Part shown: positions 17,509 to 26,757 of the stretch, in pieces | Layout of the letters: every line of letters starts with the position of its first letter | Position numbering within the stretch: position 1 is the stretch's first letter | NCBI RefSeq assembly: GCF_009857135.1 | Contig: NZ_CP047318.1 | Coordinates: forward strand, 2,480,001 to 2,544,000 | DNA from: Streptomyces sp. HM190 | Lineage (GTDB): Bacteria; Actinomycetota; Actinomycetes; Streptomycetales; Streptomycetaceae | Length of the DNA: 64,000 nt | Reading direction: 5' to 3' | Program-made: the position numbers and the translations under genes | The notes under the pieces: model-generated | What the model saw: the letters and a program-made list of their open reading frames with translations, nothing else | Databases searched by the model: none | What the model was told of the DNA's origin: nothing

Positions 17509-18459
17509 TCAGTCGGCGCGGTCGCGCCTGCGCAGCCCCAGCACCTCCGTCGCCGCGAAGGTCTCCCCCTGGGGGCGGTCGGCGTAGTACGGGGTGAGCA
17601 GGCCGTCCAGTTCGTCGTAGGTGAACACGTCCTGCTTGGTGTCGAACTGCGCCCGCACCCGCGGGCGTTCGACGACCGCGACCATGCCGCCGTGGACGAC
17701 GAGGAGCTGTCCGTTGACGTGTCCGGCGGCGGGCGAGGCCAAGTAGCCGACGAGCGGGGCGACATGCTCGGGAGCGAGCGGGTCGGGGCCCTGTGCGGGG
17801 CGGGCGAGGCCGGCGAACACGTCCTCCGTCATCCGGGTCCGCGCGCGGGGGCAGATCACGTTCGCCGTGACGCCGTACCGGGCGAGCGCCTGCGCCGAGG
17901 ACGTGGTCAGGCCGACGATCCCGCCCTTGGCCGCGGCGTAGTTGGGCTGACCGGCCGAACCGGCGAGGAACGCCTCCGACGACGTGTTCACGATCCGCCC
18001 GTACACCGGCGCACCGGCCGCCTTCGACCTCTCCCGCCAGTGCGCGGACGCGAAGCGGGTGGTGTTGAAGTGGCCCTTGAGGTGGACCCGGATCACCGAG
18101 TCCCACTCGTCCTCGGACATCGAGAAGACCATCCGGTCGCGCAGGATGCCCGCGTTGTTGACCAGGATGTCCAGCTTCCCGAACGCGCCGACCGCCGACT
18201 CGACCAGTTCGCGCGCCTGGCGGTGGTCGGAGACGTCACCGGTGTGGGCGAGGGCGTGGCCGCCCGCGGCCCGTATCTCCGCCGCGACCTCCTCGGCGGG
18301 TCCGGTGGACGCGCCGCCGCTGCCGTCCCGGCCCGGCTGCCCGTAGTCGTTGACGACGACGGCCGCGCCGAGCCGGGCCAGCTCCAGCGCCTCGGCCCGG
18401 CCGAGACCCCGGCCCGCGCCGGTGACGATCGCCGACAGTCCCTCCAGTGGCGATGACAT
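17509..18459 (-). CDS. SDR oxidoreductase, Hsd4A/17-beta-HSD4-like
   Basis: 316-residue short-chain dehydrogenase. NAD-binding motif TGAGRGLGRAEALELA (residues about 12-27), NNAG near 98, and the catalytic Ser and YxxxK in NTSSEAFLAG and YAAAKGG (about 155-178). The 30-residue insertion after the second strand (NDYGQPGRDGSGGAS) is typical of the dehydrogenase unit of peroxisomal multifunctional enzyme type 2 and its bacterial relatives, which oxidise (3R)-hydroxyacyl-CoA or 17-beta-hydroxysteroids. It lies 5 bp after the alcohol dehydrogenase gene, in one operon with the MaoC hydratase. Together the SDR and MaoC could perform the hydration and second oxidation of side-chain beta-oxidation. 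Steroid specificity is inferred from context. Confidence 0.85.
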   Translation of the reverse strand: MSSPLEGLSAIVTGAGRGLGRAEALELARLGAAVVVNDYGQPGRDGSGGASTGPAEEVAAEIRAAGGHALAHTGDVSDHRQARELVESAVGAFGKLDILVNNAGILRDRMVFSMSEDEWDSVIRVHLKGHFNTTRFASAHWRERSKAAGAPVYGRIVNTSSEAFLAGSAGQPNYAAAKGGIVGLTTSSAQALARYGVTANVICPRARTRMTEDVFAGLARPAQGPDPLAPEHVAPLVGYLASPAAGHVNGQLLVVHGGMVAVVERPRVRAQFDTKQDVFTYDELDGLLTPYYADRPQGETFAATEVLGLRRRDRAD

Positions 18460-18464
18460 GGCGG

Positions 18465-19541
18465 TCAGATCTCTATGCAGGTGCGCAGCGCGGCACCCGT
18501 GCGCATCTGGTCCAGCGCCTCGTTGATGTCGGCGAGGGGGACCCGGTGGGTGATGAGGCCCTCCAGGTCGATGCGGCCGGCCCGCCACAGGGCGATGGCC
18601 CGCTCGTAGGAGCGCAGGACGTCGCCGCCGCCGTACATGGAGGGCAGGATGCGCTTCTCGTCGAAGAACAGCTCGAACATGCTGAGCTGCAGGAAGTCGT
18701 CCATGGCGCCCGCGCCGACGACGACGAGGGTCCCGCCGCGCCGGGTGTTCTCGTACGCGGTGCGGGCGGTGGCCGAGCGGCCGACGACCTCGAAGACGTA
18801 GTCGAAGCCCTCGCCGCCGGTGACGGACTGCTTGGCCTCGGCCAGTTCCTCCGGGGAGACCGCCTTGGTGGCGCCGAACCCGAGGGCCGCCGCACGGCGT
18901 GCGGCCACCGGGTCGACGGCGACGATCTCGGCGGCGCCCTTGAGCCGGGCGCCCTGGATCGCCGAGATGCCGACACCGCCGCAGCCGATGACGGCGACCG
19001 AGGCACCGGCCTCCACGTCGGCGGTGTTGAGGGCCGCGCCGAGCCCGGTGGTGACCCCGCAGCCGATGAGGGCGGCGACGTCGAACGGCACGTCGTCGGG
19101 GATCGGCACGGCGCACCCGGCGTCGACGACGACCTCCTCGGCGAACGTGCCGGTGCCCGCGAAGCCGAAGACGTCACCGGAGGGACGTCTGAAGTTGGGG
19201 GTGCCGGCGTTGAGGAACCCGGCGAGGCACAGCTGGGTCTGGCCGCGCTTGCAGGCGGGGCAGCTGCCGCAGGCCGGCAGCCAGCAGACGACGACGCGGT
19301 CGCCGGGCTTCAGGCCGCTGACGCCCTCCCCGACCTCCAGGATCTCGCCGGCGCCCTCGTGTCCGGGGACGAACGGGCCCGGCTGCGGCAGCACCCCGGC
19401 CATCGCGGACAGGTCCGAGTGGCACAGCCCGGTGGCCCGTACCCGGATCCTCACCCTGCCCGGCCCGAAGCCCGCCGTCTCGACGTCGTCGAGGACCTCC
19501 AGTTTGTCCTGGCCGATCTCGTGCAGTACGGCTGCGCGCAT
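18465..19541 (-). CDS. Zinc-dependent alcohol dehydrogenase (MDR family)
   Basis: 358-residue medium-chain dehydrogenase. Catalytic zinc ligands: GLCHSDLS (Cys near 39), GHEGAG (His near 61) and GCGVTTG (Cys near 163). The structural zinc loop has four cysteines (CGSCPACKRGQTQLC). The NAD site is VIGCGGVGISAIQGA. The closest well-known group is class III-like/AdhD alcohol dehydrogenases of actinobacteria. The ATG at 19541 has GGGGAG upstream. Given its operon with MaoC and SDR genes and the CYP125 elsewhere in the window, it may oxidise a side-chain alcohol, but the substrate is not shown by sequence. Confidence 0.9.
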   Translation of the reverse strand: MRAAVLHEIGQDKLEVLDDVETAGFGPGRVRIRVRATGLCHSDLSAMAGVLPQPGPFVPGHEGAGEILEVGEGVSGLKPGDRVVVCWLPACGSCPACKRGQTQLCLAGFLNAGTPNFRRPSGDVFGFAGTGTFAEEVVVDAGCAVPIPDDVPFDVAALIGCGVTTGLGAALNTADVEAGASVAVIGCGGVGISAIQGARLKGAAEIVAVDPVAARRAAALGFGATKAVSPEELAEAKQSVTGGEGFDYVFEVVGRSATARTAYENTRRGGTLVVVGAGAMDDFLQLSMFELFFDEKRILPSMYGGGDVLRSYERAIALWRAGRIDLEGLITHRVPLADINEALDQMRTGAALRTCIEI

Positions 19542-19634
19542 GGTGCGGCTCCCCTCAGGAGTACCCGCCGGCAGTGCCCCGTCAGGAGTGCTGAACCTGT
19601 CCGGCGTACATGACGTACGACTGTGCTGAGCTGG

Positions 19635-20495
19635 TCATTCGTGCTCGACGACGGTGTCCGCCAGCACCGGCGCGTCGTCCCGGTCGACGGCGCTCACCGC
19701 GACCCGCACCGAGCGGTCGTCCGGCCGCCACATCCGGATGCGGAGGGTCTCCCCCGGGAAGACGACTCCCGCGAAGCGGGTGCCGTACGCGCGGACCCGG
19801 GCGACCTCCCCGTCGAGCACCGTGTCCACGACGGCCTTGAGCGTGATCCCGTACGTGCACAGCCCGTGCAGGATCGGCCGGTCGAACCCGGCGCGGGCGG
19901 CGAACTCCGGGTCGGCGTGCAGCGGGTTCCAGTCGCCGGAGAGGCGGTAGAGCAGCGCCTGGTCCTCGCGTACGACGCGCTCGACCTCCTTGTCGGGGGC
20001 GGTGGACGGCGGTTCCCGGCGGGCGGAGGGGCCCCGTTCGCCGCCCCAGCCGCCCTCGCCGCGGACGAAGATCTGGGCCTCGTTCGTCCACAGCGGGCCG
20101 TCGGTGTCGGCGACGTCGGTGCGCATCACGAGCACGGCGGCCTTTCCCTTGTCGTAGACCGCCGCGACCCGGGAGGTCGCGGTCGCCCGGCCCTCGACGG
20201 GGAGCGGCCGGTGCAGGGCGACGCGCTGGCCGCCGTGCAGGACCTTGGCGAGGTCGACGTCCACCCCCGGGGCGTTCAGGCCTCCGATGACGTCCGGTGA
20301 GCCGGCGCCCGCGACGGTGGCGAAGCTCGGCAGGACGTGCAGCCGGGGCTCCAGGGTGTAGCGCAGCTCGGCGGGGTCGGTCGCGGGAACGCCGGCGCCG
20401 ACACCGAGGTGGTAGAGCAGGACGTCCTTGCGGGTCCAGGCGATCTCGGCGGAACGGGGCTCGGCCGCGAGGGCCTTGGCTGCGTCGATGGGCAT
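19635..20495 (-). CDS. MaoC-family enoyl-CoA hydratase, Hsd4B (Rv3538)-like
   Basis: 286-residue double hot-dog protein. The C-terminal half has the hydratase 2 motif LYRLSGDWNPLHADPEF followed by AGFDRPILHGLCTYG, with the catalytic Asp/His pair in D-x-N-x-L-H. The N-terminal half (MPIDAAKAL, YHLGVGAG, VDLAKVLHGGQRV) follows the M. tuberculosis Rv3538/Hsd4B pattern closely. It hydrates trans-2-enoyl-CoA to (3R)-hydroxyacyl-CoA. The ATG at 20495 was chosen for its AGGAG; the longer frame to 20570 lacks support. A perfect KstR-type operator lies 98 bp upstream of the start and a second palindrome 160 bp upstream. Confidence 0.9.
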   Translation of the reverse strand: MPIDAAKALAAEPRSAEIAWTRKDVLLYHLGVGAGVPATDPAELRYTLEPRLHVLPSFATVAGAGSPDVIGGLNAPGVDVDLAKVLHGGQRVALHRPLPVEGRATATSRVAAVYDKGKAAVLVMRTDVADTDGPLWTNEAQIFVRGEGGWGGERGPSARREPPSTAPDKEVERVVREDQALLYRLSGDWNPLHADPEFAARAGFDRPILHGLCTYGITLKAVVDTVLDGEVARVRAYGTRFAGVVFPGETLRIRMWRPDDRSVRVAVSAVDRDDAPVLADTVVEHE

Positions 20496-20592
20496 GGGGC
20501 TCCTGTTCTCGGAAGAACCTCGGAACCTCGGCACGACCGTCCGCACCAGCGGCCGCGCCGAGGTCGTCACAGGGGTCCGGAACCCGCCCTTC

Positions 20593-20606
20593 TAGAACGC
20601 GTTCCA
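20593..20606. promoter_or_regulatory. KstR-type operator, site A
   Basis: TAGAACGCGTTCCA fits the KstR consensus TnnAACnnGTTnnA at every defined position. It lies between the MaoC operon (minus) and the MFS gene (plus); distance favours control of the MaoC operon. Confidence 0.75.
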
Positions 20607-20654
20607 GTCCGGCGACCCTCTGTATAGCCGAGGCACGTGCACTTGTGAAGACTC

Positions 20655-20669
20655 CTGACACTGTGTCAG
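20655..20669. promoter_or_regulatory. Palindrome CTGAC-N5-GTCAG, copy 1
   Basis: CTGACACTGTGTCAG is a perfect palindrome around its central base. Copies with the same arm/spacer layout lie upstream of the F420-type oxidoreductase, the aldehyde dehydrogenase and CYP125. The binding regulator is not known. Confidence 0.6.
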
Positions 20670-20841
20670 ACAACCGGAGGGGCCACCGGAGGGCCGCGCC
20701 GCCGCACCGGCGAGCTGACGGATGATCACATTCCCATGGGCCGGTCAAGACTTCCCTGGCCTCGCGCACCATCGGAATAGTTGCCCTGGTCGACGAGGTT
20801 CAGCTGTCACGCACCCTCGTCCGGCCAGGAGGCCCCCCTCG

Positions 20842-22329
20842 ATGACGCATCCGCACCCACCCGTCGCCCACGAGCCCGCCGCGAGAACGAACGGCGGGAT
20901 CGTTCCCGTACTGGCCTTCGCGGGCATCGTGGTCGCGGTGATGCAGACCCTGCTGGTCCCGGTGATCAAGGATCTCCCCCAGCTCCTCGACACCACCCCC
21001 GGCAACGCCACCTGGGTCCTGACCTCCACGCTTCTCTCGGGTGCCGTGGCCACCCCGATCATGGGCCGTCTCGGCGACCTCCACGGCAAGCGCCGGATGC
21101 TGCTCGCCAGCCTGGCGGTGATGGTGGTCGGCGCGCTGATCAGCGGCTTCACCAGCGCCCTGGTCCCGATGATCGTGGGCCGCACGCTCCAGGGCTTCGC
21201 CATGGGCGCGATCCCGCTGGGCATCGGCCTGATGCGGGACGAGCTGCCCCGCGAACGCCTCGGCTCCGCGATGGCGCTGATGAGCTCGTCCATCGGCGTC
21301 GGCGGTGGACTCGCCCTGCCGCTGGCCGCGGCCGTCGCCCAGAACACCGACTGGCACGTCCTCTTCTTCGGCGCGGCCGGCCTCGGCGTCCTCTCCATCG
21401 TCCTCACCCTCGTCGCCGTGCCGGAGACGAGGACGCGGGCGGCGGGCTCCTTCGACCTCCTGGGCGCGCTCGGTCTCTCCGCCGGCCTGGTCCTGTTCCT
21501 CCTGCCGATCACCAAGGGCAGCGACTGGGGCTGGACCGCCCCGACCACGCTCGGCCTGTTCGCCGCGTCGGCCCTGGTGCTGCTCCTGTGGGGCGTCCTG
21601 GAGCTGCGCATCGCCGCGCCGCTGGTGGACCTCCGCACGACCGCCCGCCGCGAGGTGCTCCTCACCAACCTCGCGTCGATCATGGTCGGCGTCTCCTTCT
21701 ACGTCGTCTCCCTGGTCCTGCCGCAGCTCCTCCAGCTGCCCACCGCCACCGGCTACGGGCTCGGCCAGTCGATGGTCGTCGCGGGCCTGTGCGTGGCGCC
21801 GCTCGGCCTGACGATGATGTTCACCGCGCCCGTCTACGCGCGGCTCTCCGCCAGGTACGGCCCCAAGAGCACCCTCATCCTCGGCCTGCTGATCATCGCG
21901 GTCGGCTACGGCGCGGGCCTCGGGCTGATGAGCGCCGCCTGGCAGACGGTGGTGGTGTCGGTGGTCCTCGGCACGGGCATCGGCCTCGCCTACTCCTCGC
22001 TGCCCGCGCTGATCGTCGGCGCCGTCGCCCCCTCCGAGACGGGCGCCGCGAACGGCCTCAACACCCTCATGCGCTCCATCGGCACGTCCGTGTCGAGCGC
22101 CGTCATCGGCATGGTGCTCGCCAACACCGCGCACCACGCGGGCGGGGTCGCGATCCCCACCCTGCACGGCTTCCGGGTCTCGTTCCTGATCGCCACCGCC
22201 GCGGTCGCCGTCGGCATCCTCCTCGCCGTGTTCCTCCCCGGCCGCCGTCCCGTGACGGGCCCGACCCTCCTGGCGAGCAGCACGGACGACAAGGCGGCCG
22301 TCGAACGCCCGGTCGAGCGGGTGTCCTGA
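20842..22329 (+). CDS. MFS transporter, DHA2-like 14-TM
   Basis: 495-residue efflux-type major facilitator. About fourteen hydrophobic helices; the TM2-3 loop has GRLGDLHGKRRML and the motif C-like region (GIGLMRDELPRER, then SSSIGVGGGLALPL) is typical of DHA2 drug:H+ antiporters. ATG at 20842 follows AGGAGG. Substrate unknown. It is divergent from the MaoC operon and shares the intergenic region that holds the KstR-type site, so co-regulation is possible but not required. The stop codon lies inside a 34-bp tandem repeat. Confidence 0.88.
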   Translation: MTHPHPPVAHEPAARTNGGIVPVLAFAGIVVAVMQTLLVPVIKDLPQLLDTTPGNATWVLTSTLLSGAVATPIMGRLGDLHGKRRMLLASLAVMVVGALISGFTSALVPMIVGRTLQGFAMGAIPLGIGLMRDELPRERLGSAMALMSSSIGVGGGLALPLAAAVAQNTDWHVLFFGAAGLGVLSIVLTLVAVPETRTRAAGSFDLLGALGLSAGLVLFLLPITKGSDWGWTAPTTLGLFAASALVLLLWGVLELRIAAPLVDLRTTARREVLLTNLASIMVGVSFYVVSLVLPQLLQLPTATGYGLGQSMVVAGLCVAPLGLTMMFTAPVYARLSARYGPKSTLILGLLIIAVGYGAGLGLMSAAWQTVVVSVVLGTGIGLAYSSLPALIVGAVAPSETGAANGLNTLMRSIGTSVSSAVIGMVLANTAHHAGGVAIPTLHGFRVSFLIATAAVAVGILLAVFLPGRRPVTGPTLLASSTDDKAAVERPVERVS

Positions 22330-22406
22330 CGCCGCCGAGCCGGTGAGGCGCCGGGTGTGCTGACGCCGCCGAGCCGGTGAGGCGCCGGGTGTGCTGACGC
22401 CGCCGA
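22327..22406. repeat. 34-bp tandem repeat, 2.3 copies
   Basis: Two exact 34-bp units (22327-22360 and 22361-22394) beginning TGACGCCGCCGAGCC, then a partial third. The first unit begins with the MFS stop codon, so each copy presents TGA. GC-rich inverted portions within each unit may act in termination. Confidence 0.9.
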
Positions 22407-22496
22407 CGGACCGCATGGCAGCATGGGGCCCCGGTTCGTACGGCCCTGGTCGCCGGTACGACCCCCGCGCCCGCCCACGCCACCACGGAGGACCCC

Positions 22497-23147
22497 ATGC
22501 CCGCGGCCCCCAAGCCGGAGATCCTCGCCGCGTTCGAGTCGGCCAAGGGGTTCATGCCCGTGGGCGAGGGGCTGGCCCTGTACGCGGCGGCCGTGGAGGC
22601 GGGGCGTCTGGGCCTGCCGCTGCTGGAGGTCGGCACGTACTGCGGACGCTCGACGATCCTCCTCGCGGACGCGGCGCGCGAGGCGGGCGTCACGGCGATC
22701 ACGGTCGACCACCACCGGGGCAGCGAGGAGCAGCAGCCGGGCTGGGAGTACCACGACCCGGAGACCGTCGATCCCGAGATCGGGCTGATGGACACGCTGC
22801 CCACGTTCCGCCGCACCCTGCACCGGGCGGGTCTGGAGGAGCACGTGATCGCCCTCGTGGGCCGCTCCCCGCAGGTGGCGAAGGTCTGGAACTCGCCCCT
22901 CGCCCTCGTCTTCGTCGACGGCGGCCACACCGACGAGCACGCCACCGCAGACTACGAGGGCTGGGCCCCGCATGTCGCCGACGGCGGCCTGCTCGTCATC
23001 CACGACGTGTTCCCCGACCCGGTCGACGAGTTCACCGGCCAGGCCCCGTACCGCGTCTACCTGCGGGCCCTCGCCTCGGGTGCCTTCACGGAGGTCTCGG
23101 CGACGGAATCACTACGGGTGCTGCGGCGCGTGGCCGCCGGCGTCTGA
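22497..23147 (+). CDS. Class I SAM-dependent methyltransferase
   Basis: 216-residue methyltransferase (family 24-like). The SAM-binding motif I is LLEVGTYCGRSTILLADAA (residues about 42-60), followed by an acidic strand end (AITVDHH). LALVFVDGGHTDEH (about 138-151) is the metal/acceptor region seen in catechol-OMT-like enzymes, and LLVIHDVFPDP follows. The ATG has GGAGG upstream. Its acceptor is unknown; neighbours give no pathway. It is convergent with the Mrr-TerD gene, 72 bp apart. Confidence 0.85.
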   Translation: MPAAPKPEILAAFESAKGFMPVGEGLALYAAAVEAGRLGLPLLEVGTYCGRSTILLADAAREAGVTAITVDHHRGSEEQQPGWEYHDPETVDPEIGLMDTLPTFRRTLHRAGLEEHVIALVGRSPQVAKVWNSPLALVFVDGGHTDEHATADYEGWAPHVADGGLLVIHDVFPDPVDEFTGQAPYRVYLRALASGAFTEVSATESLRVLRRVAAGV

Positions 23148-23219
23148 CGGCCGACGCGCGCCGCCCCCGGCAGCGACGGGACCGCCCGGCAGCGTCCGCA
23201 TCGGCACCGCCCCCGTCGT

Positions 23220-25337
23220 CTACGCCACCTCGATCCCGTAGTCCTGGACCAGCTCCTCCAGGCCGCCCCGATAGCCCTTCCCTCCCAGGACGAAGTCCCA
23301 GTCGCCGCCCGCGCGGCGGCGGAAGGAGCCGAGGACCAGGGCCGTCTCGCCCGGACGGCCGTCGGAGACGTCGAGCCGGCCCTGTTCGGTGCGGGACGCG
23401 TCCAGGAGCCGGATGCGGGCGTCGGTGAAACCGGACAGGTCGGCCTCGGGGTTCACGGCCGGGTCGATCGCCGCCACGAGGACGAGCCGGTCGGCCTCGG
23501 CGGGCAGCGCGTCGAAGGAGACCCGGATCGCGGCCTTGTCCGGTGCCGCGGGAGGAAGCGCGCGGACCGTGCCGTCGGGGGTGCGCGGGTTGTTGTAGAA
23601 GACGAAGTGGTCGTCGCTGAGCACCCGGTTGCCGTGGCAGACGAGCGCGCACACGTCCAGGGCGACGGTGCCGCTCCAGCCCATGCCGAGCACACTGTGG
23701 TCGTCGGCGTCGCCCGGCGGGGTGTCCGGGGCCGTGGCCAGTGCCTGGCGGGGGTCGGGCGCCGTCCGCTGGGCGGGGACGGCGCGCCCACCGCCCGTAC
23801 CCAGGCGACCGCGCAGCCCGTGCCGGTGCAGCAGGTCGACGAGTTCGCTGCCGGAGACGAGTTCGAGCGGTTTGCCGTTCGCGAAGGTGTGTGAGCCGGG
23901 GCCGAACTTGGACGTCGTCACCAGGACGCCCTTGTTGGCGCCCGCGTGCTGCACGGTGCCGTACAGGTCCCGGACGGCCGTCGGCGGGACGGTGTTGCGG
24001 TAGCGCTTGACCTGCACGACGATCTTGCCGCCGCGGATCGGCGCCGGGTCGAGTGCGTCGACGTCGACCCCGCCGTCGTTGGAACGCTGGGTGGTGACCG
24101 CCTGCATCCCCATGGCCTGGAAGAGTTCGGCGACCAGCGCCTCGAAGGCGACGGGGTCCATCTCCAGCAGGTCCGGCTCCTCGTCGCCGCCGTGCGTGAC
24201 GACACCGTTGCCGACGTCGGCGGGCCGGCGGCCGGGCCGTACGGCGGTGCGCTGGTCGGGCTTGGCGGACAACTGGCCGCGGAGCCCGTCGAGCAGGCAG
24301 TCGACGGCGCTGACCTGCTCCAGGTTCAGGCCGGTGAACACCGCGCGCGGCGCCATGACGCTCGCGAGGACGATCTGCGCGCGCCGGCCGGTCGCCGGGT
24401 CGTGGTCGTCGACGAACCCGTTCAGGGTGACCGTCTCCAGGGCGCCGAACTCGTCGGCCGCGAAGAGGTCGTGCAGCACGAGCAGGACGCAACTGGCGAG
24501 GACGTCCCGGTAGAGGGCGCGCCGCTGGGTGACGGGCCGGGCCGTCTCCTTGTCCTGGTCGGCGTTGTACAGGTAGCGCACGGACTTCGTCTCGGGGACC
24601 ACGTCGAAGCGGGGCAGCTCCCAGTCGAGGACGAGTTCGCGGGCGGCCGCGTCGTACGCGGCGGAGACCTGGCGGGGGAAGCCCTCGGGCCAGGCCGCAG
24701 AGGCGTAGAGCGCGGCGGAGAAGTACGCGACGGCGGCCTCGGGGTCGCTGCCGGCGCGCAGGGCCGTCGTCATCTCGGCGACGCCCGCGTTGTGCCGGCG
24801 GATCTCGGCGCGTTGCCCGTCCGCCCACTGCTGGTACTGCCGCTGGTACTGGGCGAGCTGGCGCTGCCGCTGCGCCTCCGCCGCCTGGGCCGCCTGCCAG
24901 TCCTGCTCGAAGCGGGCCCGCGCCTCGGCCTGCGCCTGGGCCCGCCGGCCGGCGGTCCAGCCGCCCTGGGCCTGGTAGTGGGCGGGGTCCGGCATGGGCA
25001 CCGGCTGGGCGAGCACGCCGGGCGCGAAGGGTTCCAGCCGTTCGGAGCGGGTGAGGGAGGCGGCGCGGAACGCCGGGGCCCGGCAGCCGGCGGCCAGCAG
25101 CCCCTGGAGGGCGGCGACCTGCGCGTCCAGCTCCTCGGTACGCCGCCGGGCCTCCGCCTCACGCTGCTGCCGGTACGCCTGCTGCTGCTCGCGGTGGCTG
25201 CGGGCCACCTCCCGCTGGTACGCGCGCTGCTGGCGCTCGTACTCCCGCTGCTGCCTGGCCCGCGCCTCCAGCTGACGCTGTTGCTGGCGCTGTGCCTCGG
25301 CCCAGACCCCGACCAATCCGTTGGAGCGACGACTCAT
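23220..25337 (-). CDS. Mrr-type restriction endonuclease fused to TerD domain
   Basis: 705-residue multidomain protein. Residues about 10-190 are a glutamine/arginine-rich coiled coil (QRQQQRQLEARARQQREYE). Residues about 395-510 form a restriction-endonuclease-like domain of the Mrr_cat type: DGGVDVDALDP then KIVVQVKRYRN gives the D...(Q)xK active site. Residues about 545-705 are a TerD domain (HSVLGMGWSGTVALDVCALV, DDHFVFYNN, WDFVLGGKGYRGGLEELVQDYG), a calcium-binding stress module. TerD proteins belong to tellurite/stress systems that comparative genomics has linked to nucleases and membrane-surface signalling. The ATG at 25337 (MSRRSN) is preferred over the listed upstream start. No ter operon neighbours are present. 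A role in phage or stress defence is inference. Confidence 0.85.
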   Translation of the reverse strand: MSRRSNGLVGVWAEAQRQQQRQLEARARQQREYERQQRAYQREVARSHREQQQAYRQQREAEARRRTEELDAQVAALQGLLAAGCRAPAFRAASLTRSERLEPFAPGVLAQPVPMPDPAHYQAQGGWTAGRRAQAQAEARARFEQDWQAAQAAEAQRQRQLAQYQRQYQQWADGQRAEIRRHNAGVAEMTTALRAGSDPEAAVAYFSAALYASAAWPEGFPRQVSAAYDAAARELVLDWELPRFDVVPETKSVRYLYNADQDKETARPVTQRRALYRDVLASCVLLVLHDLFAADEFGALETVTLNGFVDDHDPATGRRAQIVLASVMAPRAVFTGLNLEQVSAVDCLLDGLRGQLSAKPDQRTAVRPGRRPADVGNGVVTHGGDEEPDLLEMDPVAFEALVAELFQAMGMQAVTTQRSNDGGVDVDALDPAPIRGGKIVVQVKRYRNTVPPTAVRDLYGTVQHAGANKGVLVTTSKFGPGSHTFANGKPLELVSGSELVDLLHRHGLRGRLGTGGGRAVPAQRTAPDPRQALATAPDTPPGDADDHSVLGMGWSGTVALDVCALVCHGNRVLSDDHFVFYNNPRTPDGTVRALPPAAPDKAAIRVSFDALPAEADRLVLVAAIDPAVNPEADLSGFTDARIRLLDASRTEQGRLDVSDGRPGETALVLGSFRRRAGGDWDFVLGGKGYRGGLEELVQDYGIEVA

Positions 25338-25583
25338 TCCTTGCAGGCCCTCCCCCCAGGGCCCTGCCACCGCCCGGCCGGGCCCTGCCCCACGACAAGC
25401 AGTAATCGCCCGACTCTACCGTGCGACCGGGCGTCCGCCCATCCGCCGGTCACAGCCCGTCCGGGCGGCGAGGCGGCGGGACGGGGCGGGAGGGGCGGCG
25501 GGGAGAGGGCGGACAGGGGACGGGACAGGGCGGTACGGCGTCGTGCAGCCGCCGGCGCCGGCCCGCCCCGTATGGTGGCAGGC

Positions 25584-26585
25584 GTGTCGTACGTAGGACC
25601 GGACTTCGATCCGCCCCAGCCCCGCCGTTCGCCTCTGCGCCGCCCGCTGACCGTGGCCGTCGCCGCCGTCGTGGTGGGGTCGGTGGCCGGTTGGGGGGTG
25701 TGGCAGGCCGTCGGCGACCCCGGCGGCGGGGACGACGGGTCGCAGCGCGCGGCCGCGCGCGACGAGCCGAGAACCGCTCCCCCGTCGTCGACGCCCTCCG
25801 CCGGGCCGACCGCCTCCGAGGACGGCGCCGGCCAGGACGACAAGGACGGGAAGAAGGGTGCCGACGGCGAGAAGGCCAGCCCGACGGCCTCCTCCGGTGC
25901 CGCCGCCGACGGGCCCCTGAAGGGCAAGGTCGTCGTCATCGACCCCGGCCACAACTCCGGGAACTTCCGGCACACCGCCGAGATCAACCGCAAGGTGGAC
26001 ATCGGCACCGGGATGAAGGAGTGCGACACCACCGGGACGTCGACCAACGACGGCTACACGGAGGCGGAGTTCACCCTGGACGTCTCGCGCCGGGCCCGCG
26101 CGCTCCTCGAACAGCAGGGCGCCACCGTGAAGTTCACGCACGACGGCAACCGGGAGTGGGGGCCCTGCATCGACGAACGGGCCCGCCTCGGCAACGCGGC
26201 GGAGGCCGACGCGGTGGTCTCGATCCACGCGGACGGCTCGGCGGCCGGCAACCGGGGCTTCCACATCATCCTGCCGGGCGCGGTGCACGAGGGCTCCGCC
26301 GACACCCGGCCCATCGTCGGCCCCTCCCGCGATCTCGGGGAACGCCTCGCGGGCAAGTTCGTCCGCGAGACGGGCAGCGCTCCCTCCAACTACGTGGGCG
26401 GAGGTACCGGTCTCGTCACACGTCAGGACCTGGGCGGTCTCAATCTGTCAACGGTTCCCAAGGTGTTCATCGAGTGCGGCAATATGCGCGATAGCAAGGA
26501 CGCGGCACTGTTGACCAGTGGCACATGGCGGCAGAAGGCCGCGCAGGGGATCTCTGAGGGAATCGTGAGTTTCCTGCGCGGGTAG
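25584..26585 (+). CDS. N-acetylmuramoyl-L-alanine amidase, membrane anchored
   Basis: 333-residue cell-wall hydrolase. An N-terminal TM anchor is at about residues 18-40 (LTVAVAAVVVGSVAGWGVWQAV), followed by a Pro/Ser/Asp-rich linker to residue 110. The Amidase_3 domain begins at KVVVIDPGHNSG, with zinc ligands His (DPGH), Glu (YTEAEF) and His (SIHADG), and catalytic Glu in KVFIECGNM. It cleaves the bond between muramic acid and the stem peptide outside the membrane. GTG at 25584 is chosen; ATG at 25572 is possible but lacks a ribosome site. A hairpin follows the gene. Confidence 0.9.
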   Translation: MSYVGPDFDPPQPRRSPLRRPLTVAVAAVVVGSVAGWGVWQAVGDPGGGDDGSQRAAARDEPRTAPPSSTPSAGPTASEDGAGQDDKDGKKGADGEKASPTASSGAAADGPLKGKVVVIDPGHNSGNFRHTAEINRKVDIGTGMKECDTTGTSTNDGYTEAEFTLDVSRRARALLEQQGATVKFTHDGNREWGPCIDERARLGNAAEADAVVSIHADGSAAGNRGFHIILPGAVHEGSADTRPIVGPSRDLGERLAGKFVRETGSAPSNYVGGGTGLVTRQDLGGLNLSTVPKVFIECGNMRDSKDAALLTSGTWRQKAAQGISEGIVSFLRG

Positions 26586-26612
26586 GGGGAGAGTCGTGAT
26601 CATCGTGGCAAT

Positions 26613-26634
26613 CCCGACGTACGCCTACGTCGGG
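26613..26634 (+). terminator. Hairpin terminator after amidase gene
   Basis: Perfect 9-bp stem CCCGACGTA/TACGTCGGG with a 4-base loop, 28 bp after the amidase stop codon. Confidence 0.75.
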
Positions 26635-26757
26635 TGGACGATAAGGTCGTCCCTACGATGAGGGGCCACCCCCGCGCTTCGCACCAGAGCCTGTCGGCGC
26701 CATGGTGAACAGCGACGCCTCCACACCGATGACGAGACGACTGACGAAGGACCTGAA

